Source of the DNA: Nocardioides szechwanensis
GTDB taxonomy: Bacteria; Actinomycetota; Actinomycetes; Propionibacteriales; Nocardioidaceae
Reading direction: 5' to 3'
Length of the DNA: 64,000 nt
Assembly (NCBI RefSeq): GCF_900103935.1
Contig: NZ_FNIC01000005.1
Coordinates: 124,001-188,000, forward strand
Numbering within the stretch: the first letter of the stretch is position 1; the number at the start of each line of letters is the position of its first letter. Shown here piece after piece: positions 11,684 through 20,657 of the stretch. Made by a program: the position numbers and the translations under genes. The notes beneath the pieces were generated by a model. It saw only the letters and a program-made list of their open reading frames with translations, ran no database searches and was not told the DNA's origin.

Positions 11684-12960
11684 GCGCCCGAGCCTGTGAG
11701 GAGCCGCGAGCGAAGGACGGCCCGGGCGGCGCGACCGCCGCTGACCAGCGCCCCCTGGATGGACGCCGTGTCGCGGTGGTCGCCGCACAGCACGACGCCA
11801 CTCTCGACCACGATGCGCCGTCTCTCCGTGAACGGCTGCAGCTGGACCGGGAGCGCGTCGGGGACCTCGTAGCGAGCGAGCGAGCGCCAGCGGTGGGGCG
11901 AGGCGCCGAAGAGCTCGCCGGCGTGGCGCGACAGCTCGCGCTCGGTGGGCACCGGGCGACCGGGTCCGAGCAGTGCCGAGACCTGGACCAGGTGCTGGCC
12001 GCCCGGCGCGTACGACGGCGCAGCGGCGGACACCACCGCGGTGTTGAGCACCGGCCCGGTGGCCCGCCTGCGCCCGTCCACGTGGAGGAGTGCCCGGCCG
12101 CTGGGAGCCTCGTCTGCGGCGAACCACTGGGTCACGACACCCTTGAGCTCTCTGCCGGGACCGCCGGTGAGTCGGGCAGCCTCCCGCGCGCCGGTCGCGA
12201 CCACGAGACGGCGGCAGGTCACCCGCCGACCCGCGACCCACAGCACGTGCCGGCCGTCCTCCCCGCCGATGGTCTCGACCGGACTGAGCAGGCTCACCCG
12301 GCCGTGGAGCGACTCGGCGAGCTGCTCCGGGAGGGCCTGCATGCCGGCGGCCGGCAACCCCGGCGTGCCGGCGGCGAACGCGCGAACGAGGAGCAGCGCG
12401 TAGGCCGCCGACGTCGACTGGTCGTCCTCCAGCAGCACGCCGGCGAGGAAGCGCCGCACCACCGTCCCGATCGTGCCGTCGACACCGGCGCGGTCCAGCG
12501 CCTCGCCTAGGGTCCCGTCGACCCGGTCGGGCAGCCGTGTCGCCAGGCGTCCGCGGCCCACCGACGCCTGCGCCAGCGGCAGCAGCCAGCGGACCACGGC
12601 CGCGACCTCGCGCGGACGCGTGGCGGCCGCGCGCAGCGTCGTGGGGGCCAACCGGGGGGCGTGCAGAGGGTGAGCCATCACCTGCAGTCCGTCGTCGAGA
12701 CGGGCGGCGACCCCAGCCTCGAACGGCTGCAGACCCAAGGCTTCGACGTCCACCAGGCGGCGTACGGCGGGATAGCCGGGGTTGAGCAGCTGGAAGCCGC
12801 GGTCGACGAGGAAGTCGTCGACCACGTCGGTGCGGATCCGGCCACCGACGGCGTCGGAGGCCTCGAGCACGCGTACGTCGAGGCCCGCGGCGGCGAGGGT
12901 CCGAGCACAGTGGAGCCCGGCCAGGCCGGCTCCCACGACCACCACGTCGTGGTCGGTCAC
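11680..12960 (-). CDS. FAD-dependent amine-oxidase-like oxidoreductase
   Basis: A flavoprotein of about 426 residues related to amine oxidases, phytoene desaturases and protoporphyrinogen oxidases. The N-terminal Rossmann motif VVVVGAGLAGLHCARTLAAAGLDVRVLE is followed by DAVGGRIRTD, the second FAD contact. The C-terminal FAD motif is GVVLCGDHRDTASIQGALVSGGRAA. GTG at 12960 lies one base after the MerR-DICT stop and gives a normal N-terminus; an upstream ATG at 12993 would overlap that gene. Its operon with a MerR-DICT regulator suggests a role in light or carotenoid-type metabolism, which is inference. The substrate is not determined. Confidence 0.83.
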   Translation of the reverse strand: MTDHDVVVVGAGLAGLHCARTLAAAGLDVRVLEASDAVGGRIRTDVVDDFLVDRGFQLLNPGYPAVRRLVDVEALGLQPFEAGVAARLDDGLQVMAHPLHAPRLAPTTLRAAATRPREVAAVVRWLLPLAQASVGRGRLATRLPDRVDGTLGEALDRAGVDGTIGTVVRRFLAGVLLEDDQSTSAAYALLLVRAFAAGTPGLPAAGMQALPEQLAESLHGRVSLLSPVETIGGEDGRHVLWVAGRRVTCRRLVVATGAREAARLTGGPGRELKGVVTQWFAADEAPSGRALLHVDGRRRATGPVLNTAVVSAAAPSYAPGGQHLVQVSALLGPGRPVPTERELSRHAGELFGASPHRWRSLARYEVPDALPVQLQPFTERRRIVVESGVVLCGDHRDTASIQGALVSGGRAARAVLRSRLLTGSGA

Positions 12961-12961
12961 G

Positions 12962-13831
12962 TCAACGACCGCCGAAGCGGTCGACGTAGGCAACGACGCG
13001 GTTGAACATCGACGTCACCGAGGCCAGGTCGGTGACGCCGTCGTTCGGGTCGTCGGCGAGGTCGTAGAGGACCGGGCCCGCCTCGGCAAGACCTGCGTCG
13101 GCGGCGATCTGCGCGCAGATACGCGACGCGTCGCGAACCGCGGCAGGGTCGACGGTCCACAGCGACTCGAAGAGCCGGTCCTGGTCGCGCACACCCGACT
13201 GGCCGGGGAGCTCCCACGCGGTCAGCGCGACGGGCAGGTCGTTGGCGTCGCACACGACCGCCCACTCCCGACACATCGGGGCGTCCGGTGCCAGCGGCAC
13301 CAGGATCGGGCCCGGCCCGGTCGAGACGGTGTCGAAGTCCGCGAGCACGAACGCCGACCGCGCGACGCGGTCGAGCTCCGTCCAGCGGTCGCGGGCCGGG
13401 GCGTAGCGAGACTCGGTCTGGAAGCTGCCGAACAGGTGGGGCCGGTCGGCCTTGGCACAGAACTCGTCCTCGATCGCCCACGACAGGGCCAGGAGCGTCG
13501 ACTTGCTCAGCCGGTAGCTGTCGAGGCCGGGGTGCCGCCGTCGCAGCTCGGCATAGACGGACGCCGGGCGCGGGCGGGTGTGCTCGGCCCGTGCGGTGGC
13601 CTCGAGGATGGCGACGTCCAGGCGCACGCCGGCGTCGCGACGGCGTACGACGTCGCGCACGGTCTCGACGTCGGCCTCGGTGTAGCGGCGGTGGCCGCTG
13701 TCGAGCCGGGTGGGGGTGGGGAAGCCGTGTCGCTGCTCCCACACCCGCAGGGTCGCCGTGCTGACCCCGGTGGCCTCGGCGAGGCCCCCGATGGTGAGGG
13801 TGGGACGAGCAGGGCTTGACAAGGTGTTCAT
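12962..13831 (-). CDS. MerR-family regulator with DICT sensory domain
   Basis: A 289-residue transcription regulator. Residues about 10-80 form a MerR helix-turn-helix (IGGLAEATGVSTATLRVWEQRHGFP then SGHRRYTEADVETV). The C-terminal 170 residues are a DICT-type domain, a sensory module associated with light-responsive and signalling proteins. ATG at 13831 is preferred because the MerR domain starts at once. It is followed by the flavoprotein gene in a tight operon and is divergent from a small protein and an FHA-like gene. The 58-base divergent gap has a perfect palindrome, a likely operator for autoregulation and control of both sides. Confidence 0.88.
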   Translation of the reverse strand: MNTLSSPARPTLTIGGLAEATGVSTATLRVWEQRHGFPTPTRLDSGHRRYTEADVETVRDVVRRRDAGVRLDVAILEATARAEHTRPRPASVYAELRRRHPGLDSYRLSKSTLLALSWAIEDEFCAKADRPHLFGSFQTESRYAPARDRWTELDRVARSAFVLADFDTVSTGPGPILVPLAPDAPMCREWAVVCDANDLPVALTAWELPGQSGVRDQDRLFESLWTVDPAAVRDASRICAQIAADAGLAEAGPVLYDLADDPNDGVTDLASVTSMFNRVVAYVDRFGGR

Positions 13832-13864
13832 GATGTAACTGTAAACCTCAACAAGGTGTTGAGG
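13816..13864. promoter_or_regulatory. Divergent promoter and probable MerR-DICT operator
   Basis: TTGACA (13816-13821) and TGTAAA (13840-13845), 18 bases apart, form a plausible plus-strand promoter. Next to it lies the palindrome CCTCAACA-AGG-TGTTGAGG (13846-13864). ACAAGGTGTT occurs twice, at 13819-13828 and 13851-13860, exactly 32 bases (three helical turns) apart. The arrangement fits a MerR-type operator in the divergent intergenic region. Confidence 0.6.
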
Positions 13865-13889
13865 AAGGGATGAACACAAGGAGATTGTC

Positions 13890-14123
13890 ATGGCACTCAG
13901 CACCGGGCAGGACGAGGTGGTCGACTGGACCGACCTCGGGCAACGCATGTGGAGCTTCCTCACGGGACGTGAGGCAGCCATCCACTACAGCTTCGAGGAC
14001 ATGGCGGTTGAGGTGCCGCGCGACACGGGCAGCGACTCGCCCCGGGCGACCTGGAAACTCAACGGCACGTTGACCGTGACGACCACCGAGCACGTTGCCG
14101 CGACCGCCCCCCAGGAGGGATGA
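13890..14123 (+). CDS. Small hypothetical protein beside MerR-DICT
   Basis: A 77-residue acidic protein with no signal peptide, membrane segment or cysteine. It starts MALSTGQDEVVDWTDLGQRM and has an amphipathic, beta-prone middle (AAIHYSFEDMAVEVP, ATWKLNGTLTVTTT). AAGGAG sits 7 bases before ATG 13890, and AGGAGG at its 3' end leads the next gene, so both look translated. Codon use matches its neighbours. It is the first gene read away from the MerR-DICT regulator and probably under its control. I do not recognise a family. Confidence 0.7.
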   Translation: MALSTGQDEVVDWTDLGQRMWSFLTGREAAIHYSFEDMAVEVPRDTGSDSPRATWKLNGTLTVTTTEHVAATAPQEG

Positions 14124-14127
14124 CGTC

Positions 14128-14961
14128 GTGGCCGTGGTCCACGCCGCGCTCGACCTCGACCTCGAGCGCCCGGGGAGACCGACGGTGCGCACGCGGTTGC
14201 GGGGCGCCGGCAACCGCCTGACCCTGGAAGTCGACGACCCCAGTGCGTTCGCCGGTGCCGGCGACGCGGCAGGGGTCCGACGGTTCGCGGAGGCGCTGTC
14301 GAGCCAGGGGATCGCGATCCGCGTCGAGCACGGCGGCAGGCACCTCGTCACGCTCGGCGACGTCACCGCCCCGTGGTGGCAGCGGCGCGTGACAGGCACG
14401 CGCCGGATCCGCCTCGGCAGCCTGCGCCGGGCCTGGGCGGCCCGGGCCCGGGCGGGCGGCACGACGCCGGTGCTTCCCGACGCCCGCCTGCTCCCGCCGC
14501 GGACACTGCTCCCGTTGGTGCCCACCATGCGTCGCGGCCCGCGGCGTCCCGTCACCACGACGCACGACCCCGCGCGCGGAGGCAACCCGAGGCTCGTGCT
14601 CGTGCAGGAGCGTCTGGGCCCCGACGACGAGCACCTCGTCCACCGGCTCCACGACGGCATGACCATCGGCTCTCACCCCGGGTGCTCGATCGTGCTCCCG
14701 GGCCTGGCGCCGGTGCAGGCCAGGCTGCGCCACGACGAGCGCGACGAGTGGATGGTCGACGCGGTGTCCGGTGTCACCCGCGTGCACGGTGCGGCGGTCG
14801 TGTCGCAGATGCTGCGTACCGGGGCCCGCGTCGACGTGGGCGGCCACAGCCTCGTCTTCGCTCGCGACGAACATGCCGACCACGGCCGGCCCTTCGGTGG
14901 CCGCATCGGCGGGGAAGCCGGACACCAGATCCCGCAGCCCCCGCGCGACGCCATCGCCTGA
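14128..14961 (+). CDS. FHA-like domain protein
   Basis: A 277-residue soluble protein. The N-terminal 80 residues (MAVVHAALDLDLERPG to LVTLGDVTAPWW) look like a compact alpha/beta domain, followed by a basic linker rich in arginine. The last 110 residues resemble a forkhead-associated domain (MTIGSHPGCSIVLPGLAPVQARLRH then VDVGGHSLVFARDE). FHA domains bind phosphothreonine, but the usual serine and histidine of the binding loop are Q and R here, so phosphopeptide binding may be lost. GTG at 14128 is preceded by AGGAGG (14113-14118). It probably forms an operon with the small gene 4 bases upstream. Confidence 0.72.
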   Translation: MAVVHAALDLDLERPGRPTVRTRLRGAGNRLTLEVDDPSAFAGAGDAAGVRRFAEALSSQGIAIRVEHGGRHLVTLGDVTAPWWQRRVTGTRRIRLGSLRRAWAARARAGGTTPVLPDARLLPPRTLLPLVPTMRRGPRRPVTTTHDPARGGNPRLVLVQERLGPDDEHLVHRLHDGMTIGSHPGCSIVLPGLAPVQARLRHDERDEWMVDAVSGVTRVHGAAVVSQMLRTGARVDVGGHSLVFARDEHADHGRPFGGRIGGEAGHQIPQPPRDAIA

Positions 14962-14970
14962 GAACGGACC

Positions 14971-16263
14971 CTAGAGCAGCCCGCTCGCCTTGAGCTGCAG
15001 GTAGTGGTCGGCGAGCGCTGGGGGGAGGCGGTCGGCGTCGGCGTCGATGACGTCGACCCCGAGGGTGCGCAGGAGGTCCGCCGTACGACGGCGGCGGGCG
15101 AGGACCTGCTCGGCAGCGGCGGCGTCGTAGACCTGGTCGATCGTGGCGCGCTCGGCCGCCAGCCGGTCGAGCGCGGGATCGCGCACCGAGGCCAGGACCA
15201 CGCGATGGTGACGGGTGAGGGCGGGGAGGACGGTCAGCAGGCCCTCCTCGATGGCGGAGGGCTCCAGCGGCGTGAGCAGCACGACCAGCGCACGCTGGCG
15301 TCCCATGCCCTGCACGGCGCCGACCAGCGCGTCCCAGTCGGCCTCGGCGATGACCGGTTCGAGGTCGGCCATCGTGTCCTGGAGCCGGGCGGCGACGTCG
15401 CGGGAGCCGGCGGAGCGCACCCGCGCGCGGACCCGCCGGTCGCCGGCCACGAAGTCGATCCGGTCGCCGGCGCGCGCGGCGAGCGCCGCGAGCAGCAGGG
15501 CGGCGTCCATCGCCGAGTCGAGCCGGGGCACGTCCTCGACCCGGCCGGCCGACGTGCGTGAGGTGTCGAGGACCAGCACCACACGCCGGTCGCGCTCGGG
15601 CTGCCAGGTGCGGACCACGACGTTGCGGTTGCGGGCCGAGGCCCGCCAGTCGATCGACCGTACGTCGTCACCCTGGACGTACTCGCGCAGCGAGTCGAAC
15701 TCCGTGCCCTGGCCGCGCACGCGCACCGCCGACCGGCCGTCGAGGTCGCGCAGCCGCGCCAGCCGGGAGGGCAGGTGCTTGCGGGACTCGAACGGCGGCA
15801 GCGAGCGGACCGACCCATCGATGACGACAGTGCGCTGGCGCGCACCCAGGCCGAGCGGGCCGGGCAGTCGCAGGGTGACTCCGGTGGCCCGGAGGTCGCC
15901 GCGGCGGACCGGGAGCAGGGGAGTGCGCAGCGCGGTGCGGTCACCGGGACCGAGGCTGACGCGGTGCCGGTTGTCACTGGCGCCCGCGGTCGGCTGCCAC
16001 GCGTCGCGGACCAGCGCCCGCACCCGGCGACGCACCAGGTTGGTGGCGACGAGCACCGTCTCGGCCGGGTAGCCCAGGCGCACGGCAGGGGTCGGCCTCC
16101 GGGCCAGCCCCAGCGACTCGGGCCGCGGTGCGAGCGCCCAGTCGGCCACCGTGAGGACGGCGACCGCGAGCAGCCACAGGAAGACGGTGCCGAGGCTCGG
16201 TCGGAGCACGAGCGGCACGAAGCCCAGCAGCAGGAGCAGGGGCACCCGCCCCGAGATCGCCAT
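14971..16263 (-). CDS. DUF58 domain protein
   Basis: A 430-residue protein with two N-terminal membrane helices (RVPLLLLLGFVPLVL and TVFLWLLAVAVLTVADWAL). An immunoglobulin-like region follows, then a C-terminal von Willebrand-type fold. The DUF58 signature is clear at EFDSLREYVQGDDVRSIDWRASAR near residue 190, followed by VLVLDTSRT, a MIDAS-like motif. DUF58 proteins are the usual partners of MoxR ATPases and are thought to act as chaperone or adaptor components for membrane or secreted complexes. It follows moxR by 19 bases and ends a five-gene operon. Confidence 0.9.
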   Translation of the reverse strand: MAISGRVPLLLLLGFVPLVLRPSLGTVFLWLLAVAVLTVADWALAPRPESLGLARRPTPAVRLGYPAETVLVATNLVRRRVRALVRDAWQPTAGASDNRHRVSLGPGDRTALRTPLLPVRRGDLRATGVTLRLPGPLGLGARQRTVVIDGSVRSLPPFESRKHLPSRLARLRDLDGRSAVRVRGQGTEFDSLREYVQGDDVRSIDWRASARNRNVVVRTWQPERDRRVVLVLDTSRTSAGRVEDVPRLDSAMDAALLLAALAARAGDRIDFVAGDRRVRARVRSAGSRDVAARLQDTMADLEPVIAEADWDALVGAVQGMGRQRALVVLLTPLEPSAIEEGLLTVLPALTRHHRVVLASVRDPALDRLAAERATIDQVYDAAAAEQVLARRRRTADLLRTLGVDVIDADADRLPPALADHYLQLKASGLL

Positions 16264-16282
16264 CAGCCCGCCGTGACCCGGC

Positions 16283-17262
<980 letters not shown>

Positions 17263-17266
<4 letters not shown>

Positions 17267-18426
17267 GTGCGGCGTACCTCTCGGTCGAGCTCGGCCAGGT
17301 CGGTGGCCAGAGCGATCAGGGCTGCGTCGGTCGCAGGGGGTGGGGCGTGGGGGCCGATTAGGGCGTCGACGTCGGACTCGGGCCGGCCGACGTGGCGGGC
17401 CACGTCGCGGACCAGCGCGGGGTCGTCGGCGGTGCTGCCGAGGCCCAGCCGGTCGGCGGCGCCGGCCCGGGCGGCCCGGCGGAGGGCGTCCGCGGCGTGC
17501 GCCCGGTCGCCGGCCTTGCGGTAGAGCCGGCCTCGGCTCTGGGTGGTCTCGATCGCCTTCACGACGACCGGCAGCGGCTCGGAGGAGAGCCGCCCGAGCC
17601 GGCGGCCCCGCCACAGCGCCACGCCGACGACGCTGATGCCGAGCAGCCAGACGCCGGGCTCGACGAAGTCCGGCAGCAGCGAGCCGAGGCTGACCCCGTC
17701 GTCGCCCACGAGGTCGTCGACCTGCGCGACGTACCAGACGAGGCGCTGGTCCTGCCCGAGCAGCCGCAGCACCACGGCGGCGTTGTCGCCGCGCAGCACC
17801 TGGTCGTTGGTCAGGGCGTCACCCGCGCCGAAGACGACGACGCCGTCGCGCTCGACGAGCACGGACTCCCCGAGCTCGTTGGTGAAGCAGCCGGACCCGC
17901 CGGGGTAGGACAGGGCGTCGTCCACCTCCAGCTCCAGCCCGTCGTACGTCGGGTCGTCACAGGCCGCGTCGCGCCCGCCGCCCAGCGGGTCGCTCGAGGG
18001 GAAGCCGTCGAGCCCGACCTCCGTGGTGACGGCCTGCGGCGGCTCGATGAGCACGAGGCGCGCGTCGCCGGCCTGCTCGAGCAGCCGCGCGACCGTGCTG
18101 GCGCCGAGGGACCCGGTGGAGGTCACCACGACCGTCGTACCCGCGCCGATGTCGGCCCGGTCGAGCTCGTCGGCGCCACGGGCGACGATGAGGTCGACCC
18201 CCTCGTCGTCCAGGACCCGGGCGACCGCCTGGGCGCCGTCGGCGTCGGGGTTGGCCGGGTCGAGGGGCTCGTAGGTGCGCGGTCCGCCCGCCGACCACAC
18301 GACCACGGCGACGGCGGCGAGCAGGCCGAGCACGATGACGAGCGTGCTGCGGTGGCGCCGGAGCCCGCCCCCGCGGGCGGCCGCGGTCGGCTCGGCGGCC
18401 GGCCATGCCTCGCTCAGCGTGGTCAT
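17263..18426 (-). CDS. DUF4350 membrane protein
   Basis: A 387-residue protein with one N-terminal helix (TLVIVLGLLAAVAVVVWSA). A soluble domain of about 210 residues resembles class I glutamine-amidotransferase/ThuA-like folds (DUF4350), with a second helix near residue 265 (EPGVWLLGISVVGVALW). The C-terminal cytoplasmic tail is helical and arginine-rich. The start NPDADGAQAVARVLDDEGVDLI is typical of the family. It overlaps both neighbours by four bases (ATGA), so the operon is translated as a unit. Family members always accompany MoxR and DUF4129 genes; the biochemical role is unknown. Confidence 0.87.
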
Positions 18427-19025
18427 CGCAGGGCCGCCAGCTCGTCGTCGAGCGCCAGCACGGCGGCGGCCTGCTCGCGGGTGGCCGGCCGGTCGCCGTA
18501 GAGGACGGCGTCGAAGAGCCGGGCGCCGTCGTCGACGCGCGACCGCTGGTGGGGGTACTCCGCCGCGAGGACCGCGGCGACCTCGTGGGCGGTGGCCCCC
18601 GGGGTGTCGTCGAGCCGGCCGCGCTCGACCTGGCGCACGGCGAGGGCCCGGAACGCGTCGACGAGCGCGTCCTCGTGGCGCCCCTCGGCGAGCGCGGCCA
18701 GGGCACGTGCCCGCAGCTGGTCGGCGGTGATCTCCTCGGCGGTCAGGACGCTGCGCCGCTCCTGCGCCGCGCGGGCGGTGCGACGGGCGCGCGTGACCAC
18801 GAAGACCAGGCCGGCGACGAGCAGCAGCACCACGAGCATCGTGGCGAACGTCTGGAGGGCCGGGGCGTCGCTGGCGCTGCTGACACCCCCGTCGATCCGG
18901 CGCTCGAGCCAGTTGCGCAGCCGCTCGAGCAGGTTCTGCTCGTGGTACTCGGGCGACAGCAGCTCGCGCCGCAGCAGCGAGCGGGCCTCGTCACCCGAGG
19001 GGTCGAGCGGCGGGTCCAGCCTCAC
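18423..19025 (-). CDS. DUF4129 domain protein
   Basis: A 200-residue protein with one membrane helix (TFATMLVVLLLVAGLVFVV, about residues 54-72). The C-terminal DUF4129 domain carries EGRHEDALVDAFRALAVRQVERGRL and the end AVLYGDRPATREQAAAVLALDDELAAL. GTG at 19025 is chosen because it overlaps the upstream stop (GTGA) and gives the family start LDPPLDPSGDEARSLLRRELLSPEYH. The longer frame upstream is a shadow. The domain often ends transglutaminase-like proteins; here it stands alone in the MoxR operon. Its precise role is unknown. Confidence 0.88.
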   Translation of the reverse strand: MRLDPPLDPSGDEARSLLRRELLSPEYHEQNLLERLRNWLERRIDGGVSSASDAPALQTFATMLVVLLLVAGLVFVVTRARRTARAAQERRSVLTAEEITADQLRARALAALAEGRHEDALVDAFRALAVRQVERGRLDDTPGATAHEVAAVLAAEYPHQRSRVDDGARLFDAVLYGDRPATREQAAAVLALDDELAALR

Positions 19026-20110
19026 GAGCCGATGATCCCGGCCCGCGTCATCAGCTCGACGTCGTAGGCCTCCTTGCGCATGCGCTGGTCGACGTACTGA
19101 AGAGAGGCGACCGCCGAGGTGAACGGCGCGACGAACGCCGCCGAGACGACGGTCGAGAGTGCCTGCGTGAGGACCAGCACCAGGGGCCCGTACTGCGCGT
19201 CGACGACCAGCGACAGGACCCCGCCGATGATGCCGAACGGGAAGGCGAGCATCTGCCCGGCGATGCCCGTGACCACCAACGTCAGCAGGGCGATCCCGAG
19301 GGTGCGCCAGAAGGCCCGTGACGTGAGCCGGTAGCTGCGGCGGATGGCACCGAAGACCCCCACGGACTCCAGCATCAGCGCGGGCGCGGGGAGGTAGAGC
19401 AGCCGGATCCAGACCCACAGCATCAGGGCGACGAACGCGGGGACCGAGACGACCCCGAACAGGACCGCCGCCAGGACGCTGTCGGTCACGACGACGACCA
19501 GCACCCAGGCCAGGACGTAGCCCACCGTCGCGACCACGACGACCACCAGCACGAGCACGGCCAGTCCGACCAGGCGCCACCGCCGGCCGCGGGTGGCGGC
19601 CCACGCCTCACCGAGCGTCGTACGACGCCCGACCGCGGCCTCCGAGACCACGTGGGCCACGAACGCCGTCACGAACACCAGCGAGACCTGGAGCAGCACC
19701 ACGCTGGTCAGGGTGCTCCACGAGCCGACCTGGCTGCCCAGGGCGCTGTCGGTCTCGTCGAGGGTCAGGCCGACGGTGAGCGTGAGCAGCGCGGTGACGA
19801 GCACCGGGACCGCCATCGTGACCGCGGCGACGAGCACGGCGGCACCGACGGTGGCCTTGGGGTTGAAGCGGATCGTCCGGAACGCCGCGTCGTAGATGTC
19901 ACCCAGGCCGAGCGGCCGCAGCGGGACGGCGCCGGGCTTGTGCGCGGCGCCGAGCATGCCGGGCGGTGGGTTCCACCCCGGAGATGCCGAGCGCGGTGCC
20001 GACGACGGGGGCGGCGGCGGGCCCCACCCGGGCGCCCACTGCGGGGGAGGCGGGGTCGCCGGACCGTCGGCCGGCGCTCCCGGCGGCGGATAGGACTCGT
20101 ACCCCGACAT
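19022..20110 (-). CDS. Polytopic membrane protein, GPDPase membrane-domain type
   Basis: A 362-residue protein with a proline-rich cytoplasmic N-terminus (residues 1-55) and about six hydrophobic segments. The motif AVPLRPLGLGDIYDAAFRTIRFNPKATVG and later GAIRRSYRLTSRAFWRTLGIALL are typical of proteins annotated as glycerophosphoryl diester phosphodiesterase membrane domain. No catalytic phosphodiesterase domain is present, so enzymatic activity is not implied. It is the first gene of the MoxR/DUF58 operon. The proline-rich tail may bind partners. Its function is unknown beyond that context. Confidence 0.8.
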   Translation of the reverse strand: MSGYESYPPPGAPADGPATPPPPQWAPGWGPPPPPSSAPRSASPGWNPPPGMLGAAHKPGAVPLRPLGLGDIYDAAFRTIRFNPKATVGAAVLVAAVTMAVPVLVTALLTLTVGLTLDETDSALGSQVGSWSTLTSVVLLQVSLVFVTAFVAHVVSEAAVGRRTTLGEAWAATRGRRWRLVGLAVLVLVVVVVATVGYVLAWVLVVVVTDSVLAAVLFGVVSVPAFVALMLWVWIRLLYLPAPALMLESVGVFGAIRRSYRLTSRAFWRTLGIALLTLVVTGIAGQMLAFPFGIIGGVLSLVVDAQYGPLVLVLTQALSTVVSAAFVAPFTSAVASLQYVDQRMRKEAYDVELMTRAGIIGS

Positions 20111-20165
20111 GACTCCCCTTCGTCATGCTCATCCTGTCAGGTGGGGCGTGGTCCCAAACCTCGGC

Positions 20166-20657
20166 TCAGCGGCCGCCGACGTGCGACGGCAGCACGCACT
20201 CCGCGTCGAGGCCGAGTACCCGGTTGAGCCGCCCGAAGGCGATCCACGAGCCCAGGCACATGGAGAGCTCCACGATCTCGGTGTCGGAGTAGTGCACCTT
20301 CATCCGGGTCCAGAAGGAGTCGTCGAGCCCGTGGTGGTCGACGGCGTAGCGCTCGGCGTACTCCGCGGCCAGGCGGGTCCGGTCGTCGAAGTCGGCGGTG
20401 GTGCGCCAGCCGGTCACGGCGTCGGGGAAGCTGTCCTCGACCTTGATGCCGTCCTTCTCGGTGCGCCAGTCCTGGCAGAAGAGGCAGCCGTTGATCTGGG
20501 CGATGCGCAGCCGCGCCGCCTCGAACTCACGTAGCCCCAACGTCCCGTCCTCGTAGATGCTCATGGCGAACTTCGACGCGGCCGGGCCGATACCGGGCAC
20601 CATCTCGCCCCACACGTAGAGGATCGGGTCCTTGCCCTCAGGGATGTCGATGATCAT
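20166..20657 (-). CDS. AhpD/carboxymuconolactone decarboxylase-like protein
   Basis: A 163-residue helical protein of the AhpD-like superfamily. The redox motif C-L-F-C lies in RLRIAQINGCLFCQDWRTEK near residue 57, with an acidic residue and a downstream histidine (MKVHYSDTEIVELSM) as in family members. Such proteins act as peroxidase partners or as decarboxylases. Its ATG overlaps the stop of the upstream dehydrogenase (ATGA), so they form an operon and may share a pathway in breakdown of an organic substrate. The exact reaction is unknown. Confidence 0.85.
   Translation of the reverse strand: MIIDIPEGKDPILYVWGEMVPGIGPAASKFAMSIYEDGTLGLREFEAARLRIAQINGCLFCQDWRTEKDGIKVEDSFPDAVTGWRTTADFDDRTRLAAEYAERYAVDHHGLDDSFWTRMKVHYSDTEIVELSMCLGSWIAFGRLNRVLGLDAECVLPSHVGGR

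Noticed and set aside
13870..14073. Alternative small gene starting at ATG 13870
   Set aside because: It is out of frame with the better ATG 13890, which has AAGGAG at proper spacing, and its product is arginine-rich shadow sequence.
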